Origin: Clostridium sp.
GTDB lineage: Bacteria > Bacillota > Clostridia > Lachnospirales > Lachnospiraceae
Assembly (NCBI GenBank): GCA_018377235.1
Contig: JAGZZT010000004.1
Coordinates: forward strand, 62,001-126,000
Length of the DNA stretch: 64,000 bases
Direction: 5' to 3'
Below, piece after piece: positions 8,986 through 18,562 of the stretch. The position numbers and the translations under genes were made by a program. Numbering within the stretch: the first letter of the stretch is position 1; the number at the start of each line of letters is the position of its first letter. Under the pieces are notes generated by a model, which did not search any database, was not told the origin of the DNA, and saw only the letters and a program-made list of their open reading frames with translations.

Positions 8986-9024
8986 AAAGCCTGTATGAAA
9001 CGCTTTTTCGCTGCCGTCTGCCGG
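8813..9024 (-). ncRNA. Candidate retron msr-msd RNA
   Basis: Read on the minus strand, CCGGCAGACGGCA (9024-9012) can pair with TGCTGTCTGCCGG (8825-8813), giving 13 pairs with one G-U, like the a1/a2 stem of retrons. AGC directly follows a1, as at the branching guanosine of known msr RNAs. Inside lie AAAAAGC/GCTTTTT, GGAAGAGCG-AGT-CGCTCTTCC, GCCGTAC/GTACGGC enclosing GTTTCCGG-TTT-CCGGAAAC and ATCCTC-TTC-GAGGAT, and CGGC-ATT-GCCG. The length of 212 nt suits the family. Unusually, the a2 side lies inside the RT reading frame. This is pattern-based inference, with no covariance test done. Confidence 0.6.
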
Positions 9025-9144
9025 TGATGTCCCCTGTACACTAATGCTACCACAATTTATTTAAAAAAGAAAGCCACGAAAATGTTCATAATTTCTTCAC
9101 ATCTTTTCCATACTTTTTTCACACTATCCTGATATGATAAGGAC

Positions 9145-9172
9145 AATTAAAAAAGCAGTTACTTTTTTAATT
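9145..9172. terminator. AT-rich bidirectional hairpin
   Basis: AATTAAAAAAG and CTTTTTTAATT form an 11-bp stem with a six-base loop, so a T run follows the stem on either strand. It lies between the amidohydrolase and the RT/ncRNA locus. Confidence 0.4.
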
Positions 9173-9192
9173 ATAAATTCTTTTTCATACAG

Positions 9193-9230
9193 GCCGGCAG
9201 TTGGAAACAACTGCCGGCTCCTCCCTTTTT
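9193..9230 (+). terminator. GC-rich hairpin followed by T run
   Basis: GCCGGCAGTT and AACTGCCGGC pair perfectly around GGAAAC, with a pyrimidine-rich tail ending in TTTTT on the plus strand. No plus-strand gene ends here, so its purpose is unclear; it may stop antisense transcription out of the RT locus. Confidence 0.5.
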
Positions 9231-9273
9231 ATACAGTCTTTTATCATTTTCCGTAATTTTCTTGTTTTCCATC

Positions 9274-9337
9274 TGAAAAAACCGATACATCTTCCCGCAG
9301 CTTTATGAAAGCATAACGAATCGAACACGTATCGGTT
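9274..9337 (-). terminator. Terminator of the amidohydrolase gene
   Basis: On the minus strand AACCGATAC (complement of 9337-9329) pairs with GTATCGGTT (complement of 9088-type arm at 9288-9280) and a T run follows. It begins just after the amidohydrolase stop codon. The loop is long, about 40 bases, and can fold further. Confidence 0.55.
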
Positions 9338-9360
9338 TCTTTTCATTTCATCTGTAAAAC

Positions 9361-10812
9361 CTACATCTGCTCTCCTGCCAGCACCGGCTTCGCTCCATCT
9401 GGAATCGGGCAGTCATACCCGCCTTTTGTCTTCTTCGCGAACTCTGTTCTGGCTTCTGCGAGAAGCTCTGCATTCTCCATCAGGTCGATGGCAGCTCCCG
9501 CCAGCACCTTTCCTGCCGCCAGCACTCCCTTATGGCCAATGGAAGTAGCCCCGCAGGAAACATTCTGCCAGCTGTGGCCAGGCGCATTGGCTGTAAAGCA
9601 GGCCACCCTGATTTGAGCCGTAGGCGTATTCCAGCTGACATCTCCCACATCTGTGGAACCTGCCCGCATCTTTTCACTGTAAATATACGGAATCAGGAAG
9701 TCATTCATAGCCTTGGTTCCATGGCAGCTGGCCTCGTCCACAAACTCCTGGGCCTCAAAGCTTTCGTCCACCATGGAACCTGGCAGCCCCTCCTTGGCCA
9801 GCTCGCAGGAATCGTTTAACTTCTTTGCAAACTCCAGCTCACTCTCTGTATAGGAAGGAACTCCCACCTGGTCGAAATTCTTGTAAAGCAGCTGCTCTAA
9901 CACCTTATTCGGCACTGTATTGGAACAGCCGTCAATAAATTTTTTCTTCATGGTAGTTTCCGTCATCATGGCTGCCGCCTCTGCAATCTTGTCGACTCTG
10001 GCCTGAAGCTTCATAGCGTCCTTCATCAGCTTGGCCCGCACCATGTAAAGCACCTGGGCCTTGGGCTGCACTACGTTGGGAGACTGTCCTCCTGTATCTG
10101 TAATAGAATAATGGATCCTGCACTCATCGCTCATATGCTCTCTTAAAAACTGAACGCCGATATTCATCAATTCCACCGCATCCAGAGCAGAACGGCCAAG
10201 CTCCGGCGCGCCTGCCGCGTGAGACGCAAGGCCTGTAAACTGATACTCTGTCTGGATACAGGAATTGCAGGTTCCGCTGGTCACCTCATTAGCAGTTCCC
10301 GGATGCCAGGTCAGAGCTGCATCTAATTCGTTAAAAACACCCTCCTTCGCCATAAATGCCTTGGAGGCAGCTCCCTCCTCGCCGGGACAGCCGTAGAATT
10401 TCACAGTTCCGCTCCCCTCTCCCTTCTCTTCCAGATAATGCTTCACCGCCATAGCGGCAGCCATGGCCCCGGCGCCAAGCATGTTGTGGCCGCAGCCGTG
10501 GCCATGACCTCCCGGAACCATTTCCTTTCTCTCCACGGCTCCCGCCTCCTGGGAGAGACCAGATAATGCGTCATACTCTGCCAGAATGCCAATGATCGGC
10601 TTCCCGCTTCCGTAGGAAGCAATATAAGCCGTCTCAATACCGCAGACTGGCGTTTCTACCTGAAAGCCTTCTTTTTTCAACACCTCCACATAGAGTTCTG
10701 CAGACTGATGTTCCATTAAGGACAGCTCTGCATAGCCCCAGATTTTGTCGGATACCTCTGTCACCAGCTCTGCCTTGCTGTCAATATATGTAAGAGCTTC
10801 TTTCTTTCCCAT
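9361..10812 (-). CDS. M20 family amidohydrolase, AbgB-like
   Basis: The product is 483 residues, matching the length of AbgB (p-aminobenzoyl-glutamate hydrolase subunit B) and related indole-acetyl or acyl amino acid hydrolases. The metal motifs are GHGHGCGHNMLGAGAM (about residue 105) and GCPGEEGAAS (about 145). The dimerisation domain with SHAAGAPELGRSALDAVELM follows, and GHSWQNVSC lies near the C-terminus. It probably removes an acyl or aromatic group from an amino acid. Lying 77 bases upstream-in-order of an amino acid ABC transporter on the same strand, it may process what that transporter imports or a salvage product. Confidence 0.9.
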   Translation of the reverse strand: MGKKEALTYIDSKAELVTEVSDKIWGYAELSLMEHQSAELYVEVLKKEGFQVETPVCGIETAYIASYGSGKPIIGILAEYDALSGLSQEAGAVERKEMVPGGHGHGCGHNMLGAGAMAAAMAVKHYLEEKGEGSGTVKFYGCPGEEGAASKAFMAKEGVFNELDAALTWHPGTANEVTSGTCNSCIQTEYQFTGLASHAAGAPELGRSALDAVELMNIGVQFLREHMSDECRIHYSITDTGGQSPNVVQPKAQVLYMVRAKLMKDAMKLQARVDKIAEAAAMMTETTMKKKFIDGCSNTVPNKVLEQLLYKNFDQVGVPSYTESELEFAKKLNDSCELAKEGLPGSMVDESFEAQEFVDEASCHGTKAMNDFLIPYIYSEKMRAGSTDVGDVSWNTPTAQIRVACFTANAPGHSWQNVSCGATSIGHKGVLAAGKVLAGAAIDLMENAELLAEARTEFAKKTKGGYDCPIPDGAKPVLAGEQM

Positions 10813-10889
10813 CTGTTCCTCCTAACTATCCGCGGTCTGCCGGATTCTGATTTTTTCTGACTTTTGCCGCCGCTTTTTCCTTTTAATAA

Positions 10890-11630
10890 TTAATAAAGTA
10901 CCTTGCCCAGAAACTCCTTCGTTCTGTCATTCTGCGGATGCTCAAAAATTTCAGACGGCGTACCCTTCTCAGCAATCACGCCTCCGTCCATAAAGAATAC
11001 CCGGTCAGAAACCTCCTTGGCAAATCCCATCTCGTGAGTGACAATCACAGTTGTCATTCCGGTATTTACAAGTCCCTTGATTACGTCCAAAACCTCTCCT
11101 ACCATCTCCGGATCGAGCGCGCTTGTAGGCTCGTCGAACAGCATCACCTCCGGCTCCATAGCCAGCGCTCTCACAATGGCAAGCCTCTGCTTCTGTCCTC
11201 CTGACAGCTTTCCAGGATATTCATTAAACTTCTCCAGCAGACCAACACGGTTTAACAGTTCCTTCGCCATCTCGTCCGCTTCCTTCTGAGTCTTTTTTTT
11301 CAGAAGTACCGGAGACATGGTAATATTTTTTCCCACGCTCATATTGGGAAATACGTTAAAATGCTGGAATACCATTCCCATCTTCTGACGGTGGAGATTA
11401 ATGTCCACCTTTTTATCCGTGATGTCAGTTCCCTCGAAGAGAATCCGGCCCTCGTCCGGAACCTCCAGCAGATTTAAGCAGCGCAGAAAGGTGGATTTTC
11501 CTCCTCCTGAAGGACCGATAATGGAAACCACCTCTCCCTTTTCAATGTGTTCTGTCACTCCCTTGAGCACATGGAGAGAACCGAACCGCTTGTGGAGATT
11601 TTCTACTGTAATAATGTCATTACCGCTCAT
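10890..11630 (-). CDS. Polar amino acid ABC transporter, ATP-binding protein
   Basis: The product is 246 residues with Walker A GPSGGGKSTFLRCLN, the Q loop, the signature LSGGQKQRLAIVRALAMEPE, Walker B VMLFDEPTSALDPEMVGEVL and the switch histidine in VTHEMGFAKEVSD. This is the GlnQ/HisP pattern. It overlaps the end of the permease gene by 11 bases and completes a substrate-binding protein, permease, ATPase operon. Confidence 0.95.
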   Translation of the reverse strand: MSGNDIITVENLHKRFGSLHVLKGVTEHIEKGEVVSIIGPSGGGKSTFLRCLNLLEVPDEGRILFEGTDITDKKVDINLHRQKMGMVFQHFNVFPNMSVGKNITMSPVLLKKKTQKEADEMAKELLNRVGLLEKFNEYPGKLSGGQKQRLAIVRALAMEPEVMLFDEPTSALDPEMVGEVLDVIKGLVNTGMTTVIVTHEMGFAKEVSDRVFFMDGGVIAEKGTPSEIFEHPQNDRTKEFLGKVLY

Positions 11631-12303
11631 TTGCGCTCATCCTCCTCTCCATGAAATAGATGCCTTTGCTCAGACTGAAGGTAACAATAAAGTAAATACA
11701 TCCTACAATAATTAACGGCTCTATGGAAAGATATAATACGCCTCTCACCGTCTGCCATACAGTCATCAGTTCTCCTACAAAGAAGGTGGAAGCCAGGGAA
11801 GTGTCCTTAATCATCATAACGAACTCATTTCCCAGAGCCGGCATAATATTTTTCACTGCCTGAGGAAGGATAACCTTCACCATAGCCTGCTTCTGGTTCA
11901 GTCCCAGAGACCGGGCCGCTTCCATCTGCCCCTTGTCAACCGCCTGGATTCCGGAACGGATAACTTCAGACACATAAGCCGCTGAATTCAGGCACAGAGC
12001 CACAGTGGCGCACACCACAGGGCTTAAATTCATCTTTGGAAACGCCATCGGCAGCATGAAATAGAAGAAATACAGCTGCAGAAGCATAGGCGTTCCTCTG
12101 ACAATCTCCACATAAATTCCAGCCACAGCATTTAACGGCCGGATCTTTGCAATTTTCCAGTTGCTGAGTCTGAACATCGCCAGCAGGAATCCCAGAAGGG
12201 TTCCCACTATGACGATGATTAAGCTCAAAAGAAGGGTAATTCCAAGTCCCTGCATAAAAAGCATCCAGTATTTATCCCAGATATTAATGATTTTCTCTAA
12301 CAA
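11620..12303 (-). CDS. Polar amino acid ABC transporter, permease
   Basis: The product is 227 residues with five predicted membrane segments. The cytoplasmic EAA loop is visible as EAARSLGLNQKQAMVKVILPQ, and the family block EIVRGTPMLLQLYFFYF precedes it. It is a His/Glu/Gln/Arg-type permease that would work as a homodimer with the ATPase encoded next. Confidence 0.95.
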   Translation of the reverse strand: MLEKIINIWDKYWMLFMQGLGITLLLSLIIVIVGTLLGFLLAMFRLSNWKIAKIRPLNAVAGIYVEIVRGTPMLLQLYFFYFMLPMAFPKMNLSPVVCATVALCLNSAAYVSEVIRSGIQAVDKGQMEAARSLGLNQKQAMVKVILPQAVKNIMPALGNEFVMMIKDTSLASTFFVGELMTVWQTVRGVLYLSIEPLIIVGCIYFIVTFSLSKGIYFMERRMSANER

Positions 12304-12343
12304 AACAATCTCTCCTCAGCTTTTTTCATTCCGTCTCTTTTAA

Positions 12344-13285
12344 TTAGTCCATCTTAATTCCCAGAGCCTTGGCTTTCTCCTCTGCCTCGTCGTGCCACTG
12401 TGTATAGAGACCCTGCTCCATTACCTCATCCACAGCCTCGTTAACTACCTCTAACAGGGCGTCTTCTCCCTTCGGAACTCCTACTACGTTGCCAGCATCG
12501 TCTGTCTCGAACCAGAAACCGGCGAACTGAAGCTCCGGATAATTCTCAATCATCGGTTCTCCTACGGAGGTGGCCACTGCCACTGCATCTACCTTGCCAG
12601 TCTGAAGCATCATAATTCCATCGTTGACAGTAGTAACTGTCTCCATCTGAGCATCTGGAAGCTGCTCTGTCACCAATCCCTGCTGAAGGGCTCCGTTCTG
12701 GGCCGCTACCTTCTTTCCTGCAAAATCCTCAGCTGTCTGATAGGACTCCACCTGATCTGCCATCACCAGAATTCCCTGGGTACTTGGCATATCGCCCCTG
12801 TCATAATCGTATCCGTGGGACAATCCCATATTTTCAGCTCTCTCTTCTGTATAAGACATGCCGGCGATGGCCATATCGACAGAACCAGAGGTTACTGCCG
12901 CCTGAACTGCCGCAAAATCCATAGGCTGAATCTCCAGTTCTACGCCAATCTTGTCTGCAATGTACTTAGCCAGCTCAATGTCAGAACCAACATATTCTAC
13001 CTGGCCGGAGCTGATATCCTTAAATTCAAACGGAGCAAAATCCGGGCTGGTAGCCATAGTGATTTTTCCAGCTTCCTTAATCTTGGCCAAACGGCCCTCT
13101 CCCTCGGAGGACTCTGCTGCCTCACTTCCCGCTGCGCTTCCTGTCTCTTTACTTTGTGCTTCGCTTCCTGCTTCTGTCTTTGCCTCAGTCTGCCCGTTTC
13201 CGCCTGCAGAACCGGAACATGCAGTTAAAGATACTGCCGCCATTAAACCTGTTAATGTAAGTAATGCTGTCTGTTTCATTTTCAT
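12344..13285 (-). CDS. Polar amino acid ABC transporter, substrate-binding lipoprotein
   Basis: The product starts with a lipoprotein signal, hydrophobic residues then LTACSGS, the cysteine being the lipid attachment site. A Ser/Glu/Ala-rich linker follows. The family-3 solute-binding fold comes next: ITMATSPDFAPFEFKD, GSDIELAKYIADKIGVELE, MDFAAVQAAVTSGSVDMAIAG. I prefer ATG 13285 over ATG 13291, which sits too close to AGGAGG. The specificity is not readable; the aspartate/arginine contacts suggest a polar amino acid. It is first in the operon. Confidence 0.93.
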   Translation of the reverse strand: MKMKQTALLTLTGLMAAVSLTACSGSAGGNGQTEAKTEAGSEAQSKETGSAAGSEAAESSEGEGRLAKIKEAGKITMATSPDFAPFEFKDISSGQVEYVGSDIELAKYIADKIGVELEIQPMDFAAVQAAVTSGSVDMAIAGMSYTEERAENMGLSHGYDYDRGDMPSTQGILVMADQVESYQTAEDFAGKKVAAQNGALQQGLVTEQLPDAQMETVTTVNDGIMMLQTGKVDAVAVATSVGEPMIENYPELQFAGFWFETDDAGNVVGVPKGEDALLEVVNEAVDEVMEQGLYTQWHDEAEEKAKALGIKMD

Positions 13286-13424
13286 AATCATTTCCTCCTC
13301 ATATATCTGTTATGTTTATACGTTTTTATGTATATATATTTAGTATGTAATGTATAATACCTCTATTTATGCCGTATGTCAACAGTTTTTTTAATAAAAT
13401 ATGTATTTTTATTCATTCCAAAAT

Positions 13425-13472
13425 GACAAAAAGCCGGAAATCAAAGAGAGCGTTCTCCTTTTGATTTCCGGC
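13425..13472 (-). terminator. Terminator of the MATE exporter gene
   Basis: GCCGGAAATCAAA (13433-13445) and TTTGATTTCCGGC (13460-13472) form a perfect 13-bp stem. On the minus strand it is followed by TTTTTG. The interval from 13292 to 13556 holds otherwise only AT-rich sequence and the promoter region of the amino acid transporter. Confidence 0.8.
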
Positions 13473-13556
13473 CCAGGCCTTTTTTCAGCTTCTGCCCGTT
13501 TTTATTCGTCTATCCTATGAATTAGCTTCATTGCTTTCCTCATCTGATTTCACTGT

Positions 13557-14924
13557 TTATTTCACTGCTTCTAATTCTCCAAAACTCCTTTTCATGGTCT
13601 TCAGACAGTGGAAAAAGGCAGGAAACAGGAAAATATCTGCAAAAATCCAGGCTAACGGACTTCCGAAGCAGGCGGCAATATAGCCGAAGGCAGGAACCAG
13701 TACAAGGCCTGCCAAACCTCTGGCAGCCATCTCGAACACGCCTGCCAGAATGGCAAAGGTGCTGTATCCCATTCCCTGAATGGTGAAACGCACCACGTTG
13801 ACAAATACCAGAGGAATGTAGAAAGCGCTGTTGGCGATTAAGAACATGGAGACCTGATGGATCGTCTCTGTCTCCCCTGCGTCCATAAAAAGCAGCGCGA
13901 GCTTACTGCTGAAAAACAGCAGAATGAAGAAAGCAATTACCGCATAGATGCAGCCGATAATGGAGGAACTTTTTAAGCCCTCCTTAATTCTGTCAAGCTT
14001 CCCTGCTCCTACGTTCTGCCCCGCGTAGGTAGCCATGGTTCCTCCCAGCGCGTCAAAGGGACAACAGAAGAACAGCGTCACCTTGCTGCCTGCGGCAACA
14101 GCTGCTACGGTCATAGAGCCCAGAGTATTGACAGAGGCCTGCAGAATGACGCTTCCAATCGCTGTAATTGAATACTGCAGCCCCATGGGAATCCCCATGC
14201 TGCATAGACGCACTATCATGTGCCTGTCGATTTTTGTTTCGTCCTTCTCCATTTTCAAAATTTCAAAGTGTTTCTTCATATACAGGAGACAGAGAAGTCC
14301 TGAAACTGCCTGGGAAATCACTGTGGCATATGCTGCTCCCTCTGGTCCCATTTTCAGAACAACAATCGTAAATAAATCCAGCACAATATTTAAGGCAGAA
14401 GACAGCAGCAGGAAGTAAACAGGCGTCTTGCTGTCTCCAAGAGAACGGATAATCCCTGCCGTCATGTTGTAGAGGTAAGTCGCAGGAATTCCCGCAAAAA
14501 TCACAAAAATATAGCTGAACGCCTGATCAATAATATCCTCCGGCGTCTTCATCAGCACTAAAATTGGACGGCAGAATGCACACACAATTACAGCCATTAT
14601 AATAGAAAAAATCAACGACAGCCATGCCGCGTTAGCCGTATATTTTCTGAGCCCATGGTAATCTCCCGCGCCGAACCGCTGAGCCACCGGGATAGCAAAA
14701 CCGCTGCACACACCGATACAGAAGCCTATAATCATGAAGTTCAGGGATCCTGTAGAGCCCACGGCAGCCAGTGCTGTCACACCCAGATATTTCCCTACGA
14801 TAATGGTATCTACCATGCTGTAAAACTGCTGGAATAAAAGTCCGATCAGCATAGGCAGAGCAAAGCCCAGAATCAGTTTAAATGGGGAACCTTTTGTCAT
14901 ATCCTTAATTTCATTTCCTGCCAC
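13557..14924 (-). CDS. MATE family multidrug/toxin exporter
   Basis: The product is 455 residues with twelve predicted membrane segments in two related halves, typical of MATE proteins of the DinF/NorM-like clostridial group. Features include GSPFKLILGFALPMLIGLLFQQFYSMVDTI near the N-terminus (shown in part: LPMLIGLLFQQFYSMVDT), the first-half motif and QRFGAGDYHGLRKYTANA in the loop. It exports cationic compounds in exchange for Na+ or H+. The substrate is unknown. It is transcribed alone with its own terminator. Confidence 0.93.
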   Translation of the reverse strand: MAGNEIKDMTKGSPFKLILGFALPMLIGLLFQQFYSMVDTIIVGKYLGVTALAAVGSTGSLNFMIIGFCIGVCSGFAIPVAQRFGAGDYHGLRKYTANAAWLSLIFSIIMAVIVCAFCRPILVLMKTPEDIIDQAFSYIFVIFAGIPATYLYNMTAGIIRSLGDSKTPVYFLLLSSALNIVLDLFTIVVLKMGPEGAAYATVISQAVSGLLCLLYMKKHFEILKMEKDETKIDRHMIVRLCSMGIPMGLQYSITAIGSVILQASVNTLGSMTVAAVAAGSKVTLFFCCPFDALGGTMATYAGQNVGAGKLDRIKEGLKSSSIIGCIYAVIAFFILLFFSSKLALLFMDAGETETIHQVSMFLIANSAFYIPLVFVNVVRFTIQGMGYSTFAILAGVFEMAARGLAGLVLVPAFGYIAACFGSPLAWIFADIFLFPAFFHCLKTMKRSFGELEAVK

Positions 14925-15033
14925 TATTTTCTCTGTCCTTTCTTATATTTATTAGCTGCAGATTCATATATCTGATATTTCACAGCGTCTGCACACAGGC
15001 ATATCCTTCTCTGCGCGCTGATGCCAGCCTGCA

Positions 15034-16656
15034 CTACCTCATAAAACGGAGCAGAAGCCGCCCCATAGGCATACTTCTCAGTTCTTTTTCATTCACTGCG
15101 CCCACAGCCGTCAAAAGCCAGCCATAGAAGACAGCTCCCAGTCCTGCCGCTATTACAAGAGAAATGGTATTAGAGCCAGTTGCCCATATAATTCCCTGGT
15201 AAACAAAACGGGCCGCCGCCGCCATAAGCGCGGAACAAAACAGAGGAAGCAGAAACGTAGTCCTTACCTCCTGTCTGTAGCCCAGCGTCCTCCCAATGGC
15301 AGCCCAGTTTAAAACGCACACCACCAGAGCAAAGGTAACATTTCCTATTACAAGGCCATATACACCCCAGTTAAGCTTTTGCAGCATTATGTATACGAAA
15401 ACTGCATGGACAGCTAAAGATATGGCCGAATGAGTCACAGATTTTCTCATCTGGTCAATTCCCTGAAGCACAGCGTTTGTGACAGTGGACAGGGAAAAGA
15501 ATACGACTGCGCAGGAACCAAGCATAAGAAGTTCCGCCGTCAGCTTTCTTCCATCTCCAAATACCAGACGCATCACTGGTGAAGCCAGAGCAAGCATTCC
15601 AGCAGAACAGGGAATTGCTAACAGCATATTAAACTTAATGGTCATGTAAATTTTGTCCTTTACATCCTGTTCTCGCTTCATTACCCGGGAAGCCACGATG
15701 CTAGGAATCATGGAAGCTCCCAGAGACGAAGCAATGGCCACAGGAACATTCGTGAGAAGCCTGTATTTTCCACCGTAAATCCCCAGAAGAGAAAGTCTCT
15801 CAGCCTCATTCAGACCCTTGTGTTCCATAATCAGACCGAACATGGCGTTATCCACAGAACCGCTGAGCTGGTATACGAACTGGCTTAAAATAATCGGCGC
15901 AAATGTCAAAAGCAGAAGCTTCATAATCTCAGAATATCCGGATTGCTCCCTGCTGCCTCCCTCTGACCGCCACAGTCCTCCTGCATTGCCCCTGGCTGCT
16001 GCCATCCAGAAGGCCAGAATCATAAAAGCCGCCAGTGCTCCTGCCAGCGTTCCCAGTGTTCCTCCCGCAGCTCCGTAGGAACTTGGGTTTTCTGTTCCTG
16101 CAAACCGGTTCATAAAGTCCCAGGAGGCCCAGATACTGACTCCTGCATGAACCAGCTGTTCTGCCACTTGGGACACTGAAGTGGGAACCATGTTTCCACG
16201 CCCCTGGAAAAAACCGCGGAATACGCCCATCACGGCAAATACCAAAATGGTCGGTGCCATCACTTTAAGAGGCAGAGCGCTTCCGGGACTGTTAAAAATA
16301 CCCGCTGCAATTCTGTCAGAACACATAATCAGGAACAGGCTCATAAGCCCTCCTGTCACCACTCCTACAAAAATTCCACAGTGGAATACTTTTTTGGCAT
16401 CCTCTCTTCTTCCTTCCTGTTCTTTCCCGGCAATCAGCTTCGACACTGCCAGAGGCAGGCTGTAGGAAGATAAAATCAGGCCTATATTATAAATTTCATA
16501 TGCCGTATTGTAATATCCAATTCCCTCGTCCCCCAGAATTCTAGTCATAGGAATTTTATAGAGAAGTCCGATCAGACGCACTAAAATACCCGCCGCCGCC
16601 AGAATGCTTCCCTGCAGCAGAAAATTTTCTCCAGGCTGTCTCTGTTTTCGTTCCAT
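15034..16656 (-). CDS. MurJ/SpoVB-family polysaccharide flippase
   Basis: The product is 540 residues with about fourteen membrane segments. The N-terminus FLLQGSILAAAGILVRLIGL and KIPMTRILGDEGIGYYNTAY is the hallmark of the SpoVB/YtgP group of the MOP superfamily. YtgP of Bacillus (about 544 residues) flips lipid II, while SpoVB acts in spore cortex synthesis. Sequence alone does not choose between them. It stands alone between the MATE gene and a divergent Na/Pi symporter gene. Confidence 0.9.
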   Translation of the reverse strand: MERKQRQPGENFLLQGSILAAAGILVRLIGLLYKIPMTRILGDEGIGYYNTAYEIYNIGLILSSYSLPLAVSKLIAGKEQEGRREDAKKVFHCGIFVGVVTGGLMSLFLIMCSDRIAAGIFNSPGSALPLKVMAPTILVFAVMGVFRGFFQGRGNMVPTSVSQVAEQLVHAGVSIWASWDFMNRFAGTENPSSYGAAGGTLGTLAGALAAFMILAFWMAAARGNAGGLWRSEGGSREQSGYSEIMKLLLLTFAPIILSQFVYQLSGSVDNAMFGLIMEHKGLNEAERLSLLGIYGGKYRLLTNVPVAIASSLGASMIPSIVASRVMKREQDVKDKIYMTIKFNMLLAIPCSAGMLALASPVMRLVFGDGRKLTAELLMLGSCAVVFFSLSTVTNAVLQGIDQMRKSVTHSAISLAVHAVFVYIMLQKLNWGVYGLVIGNVTFALVVCVLNWAAIGRTLGYRQEVRTTFLLPLFCSALMAAAARFVYQGIIWATGSNTISLVIAAGLGAVFYGWLLTAVGAVNEKELRSMPMGRLLLRFMR

Positions 16657-16891
16657 AAGGCTGCTCTCCTTTGTACACTGTCTTCCGACACTTTTATTCT
16701 GTCATTTTTCGCAGCCAATATTTTACTACATTTTCCAAAAAATTCCTAGAGAAGATTTGTACAATTAAATCTTTGTAAATATTTGTAAATTCTGCTTGTC
16801 TTTTTATTTCTTTTTCTTTATGATTATCCGGGAAGTATCGCGCTAAACAGGCGGACTCCCTATTTACTATATTCAGGAGGAAAATTTTATT

Positions 16892-18529
16892 ATGAATGCA
16901 ACAGACATACTCGGTCTTCTCGGAGGCCTGGCGCTTTTTCTCTACGGAATGCAGATGATGAGCGCGGGACTGGAAGACGCGGCAGGCAACCAGATGAAGC
17001 AAATTCTGGAACGCCTCACATCCAACCGTTTTCTGGGAGTGGCTGTAGGAGCCGGAATCACCGCTGTGATCCAGTCTTCCTCTGCTACTACCGTCATGGT
17101 CGTAGGATTTGTCAATTCAGGTATGATGACATTAAAACAGGCAGTCTGGATTATTATGGGCGCCAATATCGGTACTACCATCACCGGACAGCTGATCGCC
17201 CTGGACGTAGGCGCTATTGCTCCGCTCTTTGCCTTTATCGGCGTTGTATTTATTGTTTTTATAAAGAAAGTAGTATTCCATCACTATGGACAGATTATCG
17301 CCGGCCTCGGTATTCTCTTTATCGGAATGGAAATGATGAGTTCTTCCATGATGCCGCTGCGCGATTCTGCTGCCTTTGTAGATCTGGTATCTAACTTCAG
17401 CAACCCGCTAATCGGAATTCTGGCCGGAATGATTTTCACCGCCATTATCCAGTCCTCTTCTGCTTCTGTCGGAATCCTTCAGGCTCTGGCTGTCAGCGGA
17501 GTCATCGGACTTCCATCTGCTGTCTATGTGCTTTTTGGACAGAATATCGGAACCTGTATCACAGCCGTCCTGGCTTCTATCGGAACCAGCAGAAGTGCTA
17601 AGAGAACCACTGTCATCCATTTAATGTTCAATGTATTCGGAACAGTCCTGTTTACTGTTATCTGTATGATGACGCCTCTGACCTCTGTCATGATGTCCTT
17701 TGCGCCTGGCAACCCGGCGGCTCAGATTGCAAACATGCATACCCTGTTCAATATCGTAACTACTTTGCTCCTGCTTCCATTTGGAACTCTCCTTGCAGAT
17801 TTAGCTGAGCGGATTCTCCCGGAACAGGAAGACGAGGAAAGCGATGTGATGCGTCTGTGCTATATCAGACCGGAAGACAAGTCAAAGGAACACCAGATTG
17901 GCTCCTCAGCCATTGTTCTCACTAATATTCGGAGCGAGCTGAGCCGTATGGCTAAAATGGCGGCAGAAAACGTGGAAAGCAGCTTTTCAGCTGTCATAGC
18001 CCAAAGCTCTGAGACTCTTCCCCAGGTAGAGGAAAAGGAGGAATATATCGACTTCCTGAACAAAGAAATCGCCAAATACATCTCCCATACCATTGCCTTC
18101 GAGGCAAATGAACGAGATTCTGCCCTGATCAGCGCTTTCTTCAAAATCTCCGGAAATCTGGAGCGGATCGGAGATCACGCCATGAATATCTGTGAGTACA
18201 CAAAGCGGATCGAGGAAAAGAAAATTTCCTTTTCCGATCAGGCTAAGGAAGAAATTTCTCAGATGAAAGACGTCTGTTCTACAGCTATGAATCTTCTTCT
18301 TCCTATGGAAGAAATGGACGTATCCTCCCTCTCCGAAGCAGCTGCTCTGGAGCAGAAAATCGATGATTTAACACTTTTATTCCGCCAGAACCAGTTTAAA
18401 CGGATGCAGAAGGGCATTTGCTCTGATGAGGCCTGCATTCTCTATTCAGAGATGCTGACTGATTTTGAACGAATCGGAGATCACATTTTAAATATCGGTC
18501 AGGAACTGGCCCTTTCCTCACCAGAATAA
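16892..18529 (+). CDS. Na+/phosphate cotransporter with PhoU-like C-terminal domain
   Basis: The product is 545 residues. Residues 1-310 hold the two NptA repeats, each with the QSSSATTVMVVGFVNSG or QSSSASVGILQALAVSG motif and a GANIGTT/GQNIGTC pair. These form the sodium and phosphate sites. Residues about 345-540 are two PhoU-like helical bundles (LERIGDHAMNICEYT and FERIGDHILNIGQ). It imports phosphate with sodium. AGGAGG precedes ATG 16892. It is followed after 33 bases by the AI-2E gene. Confidence 0.95.
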   Translation: MNATDILGLLGGLALFLYGMQMMSAGLEDAAGNQMKQILERLTSNRFLGVAVGAGITAVIQSSSATTVMVVGFVNSGMMTLKQAVWIIMGANIGTTITGQLIALDVGAIAPLFAFIGVVFIVFIKKVVFHHYGQIIAGLGILFIGMEMMSSSMMPLRDSAAFVDLVSNFSNPLIGILAGMIFTAIIQSSSASVGILQALAVSGVIGLPSAVYVLFGQNIGTCITAVLASIGTSRSAKRTTVIHLMFNVFGTVLFTVICMMTPLTSVMMSFAPGNPAAQIANMHTLFNIVTTLLLLPFGTLLADLAERILPEQEDEESDVMRLCYIRPEDKSKEHQIGSSAIVLTNIRSELSRMAKMAAENVESSFSAVIAQSSETLPQVEEKEEYIDFLNKEIAKYISHTIAFEANERDSALISAFFKISGNLERIGDHAMNICEYTKRIEEKKISFSDQAKEEISQMKDVCSTAMNLLLPMEEMDVSSLSEAAALEQKIDDLTLLFRQNQFKRMQKGICSDEACILYSEMLTDFERIGDHILNIGQELALSSPE

Positions 18530-18562
18530 GAAGGAAAACAGAAAGGTTTAAAACGGCTTATT

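Noticed and set aside
9193..9218. GC-rich hairpin as part of the retron RNA
   Set aside because: It lies outside the a1/a2 stem by more than 160 bases and has a T run, so a terminator is simpler.
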